The translations under genes and the position numbers were made by a program. The notes below the pieces were generated by a model that saw only the letters and a program-made list of their open reading frames with translations, was not told where the DNA came from and did no database searches. A DNA stretch of 7,627 bases, taken from Janthinobacterium lividum (GTDB lineage Bacteria > Pseudomonadota > Gammaproteobacteria > Burkholderiales > Burkholderiaceae_D). The stretch lies in contig CAMBDR010000186.1 of NCBI GenBank assembly GCA_945864765.1, positions 1 to 7,627 of the forward strand, written 5' to 3'. Shown in pieces: positions 1 through 6,224 of this stretch (positions are counted from its first letter, which is position 1; each line of letters opens with the position of its first letter).

Positions 1-31
1 ATATTTATTTAAAAAATGCATGATGGCAAAA

Positions 32-91
32 GAAATCCCACGGAGCGCTGGAAGGCTCTCCGGCGCATTAACCGCTGCGGAATGGGATTTT
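32..91. other. Candidate structured RNA or terminator-like three-way junction
   Basis: An outer 8-bp perfect inverted repeat (AAATCCCA at 33-40, TGGGATTT at 83-90, plus a G-U pair at 32/91) encloses two further hairpins. The first pairs CGGAG (41-45) with CTCCG (58-62), then GCT with GGC, closing on a GGAA (GNRA-type) tetraloop when read on the plus strand. The second pairs CGCA (64-67) with TGCG (76-79) around an 8-base loop. Read on the minus strand, the outer stem runs straight into a T-rich stretch (TTTCTTTT), so it could equally be the terminator of the minus-strand gene block. I recognise no known riboswitch or ncRNA family in it. The rest of bases 1-213 shows no convincing gene. Confidence 0.3.
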
Positions 92-213
92 AACCTTGTA
101 TTTGCAGACATCCAGCAATCTCTGGTGCATTTTTCATCACGCTTGCGCACTTGAATCTCTGCTCAAACCAATCGCTTGCTGTCCAAATTCAATAATTAGA
201 TGCAGCTGCTGGG

Positions 214-723
214 CTATGCAACTTCAAATTTCCTCGCATGGTGTACAAAATGCGACTTGACCCGCACCGATGCGCACAAATTACGCAATTGCACTGCGCT
301 GACGTTGGATATACCAGGATACCGCACTTTCCCTGCTGCCAACAACCCTTCCATCGCCTGCCATGTGGCGAAGTCTTCCTCCACAATGCCGTTGCGGGTA
401 AAAGTGCCGTGCAAAATATAAGAATCGATGTAGGAGGTGCGTTGTTGTCATAGGGCAGCCGATGATCCTGGTCGTGCGCAAAGGTAAATTTGGTTTGCAA
501 AAACAAGTCCTCGCGCATACATGCGCCCGTGCCCAGAAACGCCTTAATACCCGCGCCAGTACCCGCCTCATGGTAGTATTTCGCTGGTTAGCGGTATCAA
601 TCGCCCGGAACCCCGCGCGCAACGCCGCCAGCGTGCAGGCGGCGGTTTGCTCTTCCTTCCATGCGGTGCCGTAGAAAAACCGGGGTGGCTGCCCCCCCCG
701 GAAATAAAAGCATCATTGGGCAT
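214..723 (-). pseudogene. Broken, truncated aldo/keto reductase
   Basis: Three consecutive reading frames on the minus strand together read as the N-terminal part of an NADPH-type aldo/keto reductase. Recognisable pieces in order are FFYGTAWKEEQT, ALRAGFRAIDTANQR, EAGTGAGIKAFLGTG, REDLFLQTKFTF...DHRLPYD, YIDSYILHG and AAGKVRYPGISNVSAVQLRNLC. All four catalytic tetrad positions of the family can be placed: Asp in AIDTA, Tyr in YHEAG, Lys in QTKF and His in ILHG. The gene is broken by a frameshift in a G8 run near the start (692-699), a one-base loss around 573-583, and an internal deletion of roughly 15-20 codons with a frame change near 436-441. It then ends at a TAG (214-216) after about half to two thirds of a normal 280-310 residue protein, with no C-terminal remnant visible beyond. 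The first ATG (721-723) lies 11 bases after the TraB-like stop codon, so it was probably the distal gene of that transcript. Confidence 0.85.
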
Positions 724-734
724 GGTTGTTCACT

Positions 735-1628
735 TTAGTTTGATGGCATCAATTCTGCTGGCAAGCCCTGCGAAAACAGCGGCGCGATTTTGCCCAGATG
801 CGTATAGCCAGCAATCACAAAAACCCGCTCCCCTTTACGTAGCCCGGTAAAAATCTGATCCTTAAAGTAATTGTTACGGAAATTATTGACAGTGGTATCG
901 ACTTCATTCAGGAAACTTTTGTCGCCGCCATCAAATGCCCAATTATATTTGAATGATTTCCAGTCTTTTAGCGTGGGGATACGCTTGGCTAATTGTTGTT
1001 GCAGTTCTTCGATATTTTGTGGTAGCGTATTCGGCGGGAAATAACTATTAAATTTGGGTGATGCCAAATAGTCGCGCATGTTTTCCTCCACTGTTTTACC
1101 TGTTGCTTGCTTGGCCCATTGGGGTACGACTCTCAGCGCAAAATACAATTTGGTATCGGTTGCGGTGTGTTCTTTCAAGCCCGCAGCAATCGTTTCGCCT
1201 TCAGGCGCATCGGCAGACATGGCCTTGATATTGGCTTTAGCCGCCAAAAAACGGGTAAAGCCCATTTCGCCATATTTGCTAACGGCTTGTTCTTTGCTAT
1301 CCGCTATCGCCCAGTCGCCCCCCTCAATTAACACCAATGTGGGTTCAAATGCCTTGAAAAACGCCTCAACACCCGCAATTTGTGGATCACCAGGCGTAAA
1401 AGTATGATTGGTGCCAATGAATAAAAGTTCTTTGCCCCTGCCTTCAAAATACAATTGGGATAAGTTGTAACGCTTACTTTCGTTGGCTAATGCGTTGACC
1501 GCATTAATGTTTTCCTGGCGTGCCGCCGTCGCAAACGCGACGGTTGGTGCCAACATGGCTACAGCAATAATCGTTAAAATTTTAGCCCGTAAAATGTGAA
1601 ATACTTTGTCTGATGTTTTGCTAGTCAT
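735..1628 (-). CDS. Secreted TraB/TIKI (GumN-like) superfamily protein
   Basis: A 297-residue protein that probably acts outside the cytoplasm. The N-terminus has a basic segment, a hydrophobic core at about 17-32 and an AFA cleavage site near residue 33, typical of a Sec signal peptide. The mature part shows the paired GxxH motifs of the TraB/TIKI/EreA-like superfamily: GTNH at 72-75 in LLFIGTNHTF, an EGG at 102-104 after a hydrophobic strand, and GYTH at 274-277 in VFVIAGYTHLGKI near the C-terminus. Some family members (TIKI) are metalloproteases; bacterial ones are mostly uncharacterised, so the activity and substrate here are unknown. I chose the ATG at 1626-1628; a TTG four codons upstream (1640) is possible, and neither has a clear Shine-Dalgarno sequence. 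It lies 119 bases after the kinase stop. A TATATT -10-like element (1707-1712) lies in that gap without a good -35, so both co-transcription and a separate promoter remain possible. Confidence 0.75.
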   Translation of the reverse strand: MTSKTSDKVFHILRAKILTIIAVAMLAPTVAFATAARQENINAVNALANESKRYNLSQLYFEGRGKELLFIGTNHTFTPGDPQIAGVEAFFKAFEPTLVLIEGGDWAIADSKEQAVSKYGEMGFTRFLAAKANIKAMSADAPEGETIAAGLKEHTATDTKLYFALRVVPQWAKQATGKTVEENMRDYLASPKFNSYFPPNTLPQNIEELQQQLAKRIPTLKDWKSFKYNWAFDGGDKSFLNEVDTTVNNFRNNYFKDQIFTGLRKGERVFVIAGYTHLGKIAPLFSQGLPAELMPSN

Positions 1629-1747
1629 AATTATTTTCAAAAAGTAAAGCTTTAAAGACTAAGGCGGCCGGATTGGCACGAAGAAGGCTTTGAATGCTAT
1701 GGTGAGAATATAAATTGCTATGTGATTGACCTGAAACTGATCCAAAC

Positions 1748-4700
1748 CTATGCCAACGGCAACCGCACCACAAAACAACTCCCCACCCCCACGGTGGAAG
1801 TAAATTCCAAACTACCGCCATGCTTTTGCACAATCCCAAACGCCGTCGATAAGCCCAGCCCACTACCGGAACCGACTTCTTTGGTGGTAAAAAACGGCTC
1901 CATAATGCGCACCTGAATCGCCGGGTCGATACCGCAGCCATTGTCTTCAACCACCAGCTCCAGACATTCCTGATCAGCCCCAAGGCGCAGCCGCAACCAG
2001 ACTTTGCCGCGCTCCTGGCCGGCATATTTTTCATCAATCGCCTGACAGGCATTGACCAGTAAATTCATGAACACCTGATTCAACAATGCGGGCCAACATT
2101 CCAGTTCCGGGTCGTCAGTAAATTCGGTCATGAATTCGACTTTTTCCAGCCAACTGGTGCGCACCAGATTGACGGTGGAGCGTACACATTCTGACAGATG
2201 CACCGATTTTCTTTCCGCTTCGCCGTGCCGGGTAAAACTGTGCAAATCTTTGACGATGGCCTTGATGCGCTCGGTGCCCACCAACATCGTACTGACATTG
2301 CCGGAGAGTTTGGCAAACCGCCGTTGAAACGCCAGCAAAACCTCGTTGTCGGTGTCATCCTCAATCAAGCCAGCCACAAATTGCTCAAACTCGGCAATAT
2401 CGCCCTGTTGAATCTGGGCCGCAACGTGGGTGAAATTGGTGGGGTTGTTGATCTCGTGCGCCACCCCGGCAGTCAGCGTACCCAGCCCGGCCATTTTTTC
2501 CTGCAACAGCAGTTGCTGTTGGGTTTCCTGCAGGTGCAAATGGGTGGCTGCCAGATCGTCATGCGATTGGGCCAGCTCGTCATGCGATTTGGCCAAATCG
2601 GCATGCGCAACGGAATTGGACAAGGCAATGGCCGTATAGCTGGCCAGCACGCGTAAAAATTCAAGCTGATCGTGACTATAGGCCGCCGGCCTTTGGCTTT
2701 GCACCGACAAACAACCGATCACTTTCTGCTCAACCTGCAAAGGCAGGTAGACCACGGTTTCGGTGGATTCGCCATCACTGGGCGGGATAATTTTGCTGAC
2801 GTATTCAAGCAGCTCACGCGTATTGCCAACGGCCAGCTCGCGTTGCTCGCGCACACACCACACCGCAGGACGATTCACTTCGCTCATGGCGACCTGCATA
2901 TTCGGCAAACGCTGGCCGTTTTCAATTTTATAGACAAAGGTAATGCAGGCCTGCCCCTCATCAACCAACCCGATTAAAAACACATACGCATCCAGCCTGG
3001 CACTGATTTGTTTATAAACCCGCTCAAAGGCTTGCTCGGTATCCAGGGTCGAGGTTAATTCCTTGCCGATTTCACCCAACTTGACAATATCAGCGGTACG
3101 CGCCGCAACCAGTTTCTGCAACACCCGCGCACTTTTGTTCAGGCCAGCCACGCGCCAACGAAAGCCGAGATACACCGCACTCCCCACCAGCAGCAACATC
3201 AGCGCTCTGAACCAAAGGGTTTGCCACCATGCTGGCAAAACCCGCACCAAAATGCTTAATTCATTGGGGCTAAACACACCAAGGCGATTACTGCCGCGCA
3301 CCGTCAGCGTGTACTCACCGGGCGGCAAGTTGCCGTAATTGGCGCTACGATGATCGGCATCGGCATTCAGCCATTCGGAGTCATAACCTTGCAGGCGATA
3401 TTGGTAACGGTTTTTCTTTGGATCGGTATAATCGAGTGCGGCAAATTCCAGTGAAAAACTGCGTTGCTGCGGGGTAAAGGTGAGCATGGGTGCGAGCACG
3501 GACTTGCTCGCTGCCAGACTCCCCAAGGGCATGGGCTGACCATTGACGCTGAGAGCAACCGCCACCACGGGAGGTACATAATCATAGGGCTGGTAACGCG
3601 GCGGATCGATAATGGCCACACCTTTGGTGCCGCCAAAAAACAGCAAACCGTCACGCGTTTTCCCTGCTGAGCCCGTCCAGTTGGCACCAATATCCATGCC
3701 ATCAGCCCGTGTGACGGGTATCATGCGCAGTGGGGCGGAGTCAATCACCCCTTCATCGGTCCAGATCCGCCCCTGCTTGTCTTCCAGCAAATTGCTACCG
3801 ATGGCTTTGCCTGCCTGCCCAAGCATGGCGCTGATATGCTCAAATTGGGCGCGCTTGCCATCCCAGCTTTTTAAACGCTCCAACCCCTTGTCAGTACCAA
3901 CCCACAAACGGCCTTTACTGTCGAACAGCAGGGCTTGAATATAGTCGGAAACCAGGTCAGTTGCCTGATTTCCCTGCGCCACAACCGCAATCAGGTTTGT
4001 GCTGGTCGGCTCCTTTAACCATAAACCTGTGGTGGTGCCAATCCAGATCCGGCCTTGCCCGTCTTCGGCCAATGCATTGACATCAGCGTCCATCGGCTTA
4101 CCCTTTGCATCGTTCATTATTTCAAAACGCTGCGCATTTGCAGCCGCCTGGCAACGTGCCACGCCACGCTCGGTTCCGGCCCAAAGGCTGCCATCGCGAC
4201 TAACAAGCAGCGTACCCACTTGCCGATCCGGCAAACCCGGTATCTCCGTCCAGGTACTGGCATTGGCCGCATTGGCTGGTCGGCGCACCACCCCGGCATA
4301 CCGCGTACCAGCCCAAATCGCGCCATCATGGGTTTGCGCCAGCGCAAGAACTGCGGCATCCGGCAATTGGCCGGTTTGACCTGCCACCTTCCGATAGCCA
4401 CCAATCAAGCCCTGGTGCCGATCAAAAATATCAATGCCACTGTCACCGCCCCCAAACAAGATCTGTCCATTCGCCAGTTCCAGTATGCTTTTGATATCGG
4501 GGTAGCTTAAAGCACGTGGCAGCCTTGGGCTGTGCCGGAGTATGCGCAGCATGGTGTGCTTGCCATTCATCCGCTGCAAACCCGCCCCCCAGGTGCCCAC
4601 CCACAGCCAGCCGGCACGATCAAGTAACAAAGGTTTGAGGCTGTCATGCGCCAGGCTGCTGGCCAGTGTTGGATCATGGCGCAAAGTTTGCAGCACCCGA

Positions 4701-5647
4701 CCATCACTGGCGGCAACGCTGATTATGCCACCACCATAACTTGCCAGCCAGATTTGATCTGCTCGCACCTGCGCAATGCCCGCCACCCATGGATGACTGA
4801 GTTGTGCCAGCGGCAGCCAGTGCGCCACAGACGGGGCCGCGTCCGGCCGGGCCGCGTCCGGCATCAGCCAGGCAGCACCACGATCACTGGTGCCCAGCCA
4901 CACCTTGCCATCCTGTGCCTGAAACAGGGTTTGCACATTGGTTTTGCTGACCATGGTTTCAAAGCTTTTGCCATCCTTTGCCATGCGTTGCAAACCCTGG
5001 CTACCCCCCACCCATAAACGGTTAGTTTTATCCCATAACAGGCTGCGGACTTTGTCATCCATCAAGCTGTTCGCGCCAGCTTCATGCCTGAAACGGGTAA
5101 AGCGTTGGCCAGAGCCGGGCCAGTAATTCAAACCCTGTTCACTGGCAATCCAGACGCCGCCCTGCGCATCCTCAGCCAATGCCCAAATTCTGCCACCACC
5201 CAGGCTGGACGCTATGTTTGCATCAGGGCGAAAATGTTCAAACTGTTCGCTGCCGGGGTCAAACACCGAAATGCCGCCACTGACCATGCCAACCCACATC
5301 CGTCCGTCCCGGGTGGCGTATAAGGCGCTCACAAAATCACCCGCCAGTGAGCGCGGGTCAGCGCCGTTATGGACAAATTTGCGGAAATGGTAGCCATCGT
5401 AACGGATCAAGCCGTGTTGCGTTCCGATCCAGATCAAGCCGCGCGTATCCTGCGCCAGGGCGGTAATGGCCATGCTATCCAGGGCTTCGCCATCACTCAC
5501 GCGCTCAAATTGCGGTTCGACAAAGGGGAAGTCTTGCGCCTGTGCCAGTACCGGCATCTGTACCAATGACGCGACACAGCAGCACAGCAACAGCGTTGCC
5601 ATGATTACATTCATCTTGCGCAAGATCTGGGCAATGCAAGGTTTCAT
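1748..5647 (-). CDS. Membrane histidine kinase with double beta-propeller sensor, Y_Y_Y and GAF domains
   Basis: A 1299-residue sensor kinase. A signal peptide (about 1-36, cleavage after VLAQA) is followed by 14 or so Reg_prop propeller blades (about 45-715; recurring pattern of a hydrophobic strand, DGxxW[IVL]G, then GL or GV), enough for two seven-bladed propellers. A Y_Y_Y domain comes next (about 740-802, including YQYRLQGYDSEW and NLPPGEYTLTVRGSN), then one transmembrane helix (about 812-829), a cytoplasmic GAF domain (about 857-1010), a heptad-rich signalling helix (1015-1049), and a HisKA domain with phospho-accepting His1064 in HEINNP. The ATPase domain has its N box (Asn1199), DNGCGI (from Asp1235), FFTTK (1252-1256) and GSGSGLGL (1259-1266), so the kinase looks catalytically intact. 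Unlike Bacteroidetes hybrid sensors of similar build it has no receiver or AraC domain, and no response regulator gene is adjacent. The ligand is unknown; in characterised relatives this periplasmic architecture often binds oligosaccharides. The first ATG (5645-5647) gives a good signal-peptide n-region but has no clear ribosome binding site. Confidence 0.93.
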   Translation of the reverse strand: MKPCIAQILRKMNVIMATLLLCCCVASLVQMPVLAQAQDFPFVEPQFERVSDGEALDSMAITALAQDTRGLIWIGTQHGLIRYDGYHFRKFVHNGADPRSLAGDFVSALYATRDGRMWVGMVSGGISVFDPGSEQFEHFRPDANIASSLGGGRIWALAEDAQGGVWIASEQGLNYWPGSGQRFTRFRHEAGANSLMDDKVRSLLWDKTNRLWVGGSQGLQRMAKDGKSFETMVSKTNVQTLFQAQDGKVWLGTSDRGAAWLMPDAARPDAAPSVAHWLPLAQLSHPWVAGIAQVRADQIWLASYGGGIISVAASDGRVLQTLRHDPTLASSLAHDSLKPLLLDRAGWLWVGTWGAGLQRMNGKHTMLRILRHSPRLPRALSYPDIKSILELANGQILFGGGDSGIDIFDRHQGLIGGYRKVAGQTGQLPDAAVLALAQTHDGAIWAGTRYAGVVRRPANAANASTWTEIPGLPDRQVGTLLVSRDGSLWAGTERGVARCQAAANAQRFEIMNDAKGKPMDADVNALAEDGQGRIWIGTTTGLWLKEPTSTNLIAVVAQGNQATDLVSDYIQALLFDSKGRLWVGTDKGLERLKSWDGKRAQFEHISAMLGQAGKAIGSNLLEDKQGRIWTDEGVIDSAPLRMIPVTRADGMDIGANWTGSAGKTRDGLLFFGGTKGVAIIDPPRYQPYDYVPPVVAVALSVNGQPMPLGSLAASKSVLAPMLTFTPQQRSFSLEFAALDYTDPKKNRYQYRLQGYDSEWLNADADHRSANYGNLPPGEYTLTVRGSNRLGVFSPNELSILVRVLPAWWQTLWFRALMLLLVGSAVYLGFRWRVAGLNKSARVLQKLVAARTADIVKLGEIGKELTSTLDTEQAFERVYKQISARLDAYVFLIGLVDEGQACITFVYKIENGQRLPNMQVAMSEVNRPAVWCVREQRELAVGNTRELLEYVSKIIPPSDGESTETVVYLPLQVEQKVIGCLSVQSQRPAAYSHDQLEFLRVLASYTAIALSNSVAHADLAKSHDELAQSHDDLAATHLHLQETQQQLLLQEKMAGLGTLTAGVAHEINNPTNFTHVAAQIQQGDIAEFEQFVAGLIEDDTDNEVLLAFQRRFAKLSGNVSTMLVGTERIKAIVKDLHSFTRHGEAERKSVHLSECVRSTVNLVRTSWLEKVEFMTEFTDDPELECWPALLNQVFMNLLVNACQAIDEKYAGQERGKVWLRLRLGADQECLELVVEDNGCGIDPAIQVRIMEPFFTTKEVGSGSGLGLSTAFGIVQKHGGSLEFTSTVGVGSCFVVRLPLA
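2543..2605 (-). repeat. Three 21-bp tandem units encoding coiled-coil heptads
   Basis: Within the kinase gene, three 21-base units in a row encode HADLAKS, HDELAQS and HDDLAAT (residues 1015-1035), each beginning with a CAT codon and carrying Leu at position four. A fourth, diverged unit (HLHLQET) follows. The unit length is exactly one coiled-coil heptad, and the array sits in the signalling helix between the GAF domain and the phospho-accepting histidine. It looks like in-frame duplication of a heptad, which lengthens the helix without changing its phase. Confidence 0.8.
4834..4863 (-). repeat. 15-bp tandem duplication inside the kinase sensor
   Basis: Two adjacent copies of a GC-rich 15-base unit (14 of 15 identical) encode PDAAR and PDAAP at residues 263-272, between two propeller blades of the histidine kinase. 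The duplication stays in frame and falls in a presumed surface loop. Confidence 0.75.
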
Positions 5648-5657
5648 GGGGTTAATA

Positions 5658-5697
5658 GCGGATTACAGGTTGCGGGTTGCAGGTGCGGGTTGCATCC
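5658..5697. repeat. Short direct repeats in the kinase leader
   Basis: Three adjoining 13-14 base units start with GCGGATTACAGG, GCGGGTTGCAGG and GCGGGTTGCATC on the plus strand; the second and third share their first ten bases exactly and the first is diverged. They lie 11-50 bases upstream of the kinase start codon, so they would be in its promoter or mRNA leader. The third unit can also pair with the sequence at 5705-5715 (GCAGG with CCTGC, CGGG with CCCG). They could be regulator-binding half sites or simple slippage products. Confidence 0.6.
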
Positions 5698-5699
5698 GC

Positions 5700-5705
5700 A
5701 TTTTA
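5700..5705 (-). promoter_or_regulatory. Possible -10 element for the kinase gene
   Basis: TAAAAT on the minus strand matches the sigma-70 -10 consensus at five of six positions and lies 52 bases upstream of the kinase ATG. No good -35 is found at normal spacing, so if functional it would probably need an activator. Confidence 0.2.
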
Positions 5706-5736
5706 CCCCGCCTGCGGCTTGATTAGCTTGATTGTG

Positions 5737-5765
5737 TTGCCATAATCGGCTTTTTAAGGGATAAT
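5737..5765 (+). promoter_or_regulatory. Sigma-70 type promoter for the DUF3297 gene
   Basis: TTGCCA (5737-5742) and GATAAT (5760-5765) are separated by exactly 17 bases and each matches consensus at five of six positions. The predicted start of transcription, around 5772, leaves a leader of about 30 bases before the ATG at 5804. Confidence 0.55.
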
Positions 5766-5803
5766 CGCGCCCCATCAACCACTCCTTACCCCCCAAACCA
5801 GCC

Positions 5804-6088
5804 ATGAACGATACCACCACACCCCCTCCATTGCCTGATCGGCTCTCCGTTGATCCAAAGAGCCCTCATCACCTTGCCGCCGTGTTTGAACACGAAGTGG
5901 GCATCAAACTCAATGACAAAGAGCGCATGGATGTTGAAGAATATTGCATCAGCGAAGGCTGGATCATGGTCGCCGCAGGCAAAGCCCGTGATCGCCGTGG
6001 CAGGCCGATGTTGGTCAAAGTCAAAGGCAAGGTGGAAGCGTTTTATCGCCAAACAGCGCAACAGGCCGCCGACACCACGCCAGAGTAA
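5804..6088 (+). CDS. DUF3297 family small protein
   Basis: A 94-residue soluble protein with no signal peptide or membrane segment. After a proline-rich start comes LPDRLSVDPKSPHH (residues 10-23), then the conserved-looking core with VFEHEVGIKLN, VEEYCISEGW and VAAGKARDRRGRP, and finally a KVKGKVEAFYR segment. I recognise this pattern as DUF3297, a family of short proteobacterial proteins without an assigned function, and the length is about normal for it. The last ten or so residues are polar and probably disordered. The gene has its own well-spaced promoter and diverges from the kinase, with 156 bases between the two start codons. The ATG has no strong Shine-Dalgarno sequence. Its function is unknown and nothing here links it to its neighbours. 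Confidence 0.85.
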   Translation: MNDTTTPPPLPDRLSVDPKSPHHLAAVFEHEVGIKLNDKERMDVEEYCISEGWIMVAAGKARDRRGRPMLVKVKGKVEAFYRQTAQQAADTTPE

Positions 6089-6120
6089 GCAGCAAGCGCG
6101 CAGAAAAACGGGCGCAGCAG

Positions 6121-6149
6121 GCCATCAAGCACGCTCAGTACTTGATGGC
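6121..6149. terminator. Hairpin between convergent genes, possible terminator
   Basis: A perfect 9-bp inverted repeat (GCCATCAAG and CTTGATGGC) with an 11-base loop sits between the convergent DUF3297 and transporter genes, 32 bases after the first stop and 75 after the second. Neither strand has a T run after the stem, so it is not a classical intrinsic terminator. It may instead stabilise mRNA 3' ends or be a protein-binding dyad. Confidence 0.4.
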
Positions 6150-6170
6150 GAAGCCGGCAATCCATAAGAC

Positions 6171-6196
6171 AGCATCAATTCACAGCATCAATTCAC
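6171..6196. repeat. Perfect 13-bp tandem duplication
   Basis: AGCATCAATTCAC occurs twice back to back in the intergenic space between the convergent DUF3297 and transporter genes. It is most simply a replication-slippage duplication with no evident function. Confidence 0.75.
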
Positions 6197-6224
6197 AGCG
6201 ACCATTCCCAACGACAGTTCGCAA

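Noticed and set aside
1..213. Continuation of the reductase C-terminus to the left of its stop codon
   Set aside because: I read all three minus-strand frames and saw no motif of the aldo/keto reductase C-terminal half.
1621..2052. Minus-strand open frame of 143 codons overlapping the end of the kinase
   Set aside because: It lies in another frame of the kinase ATPase domain, which has intact catalytic motifs, and its translation is rich in Trp, Arg and Cys with no recognisable domain.
2198..2656. Plus-strand open frame of 152 codons opposite the kinase
   Set aside because: It is antisense to the HisKA and signalling-helix region, and its repeated residues simply mirror the heptad repeats of the real gene.
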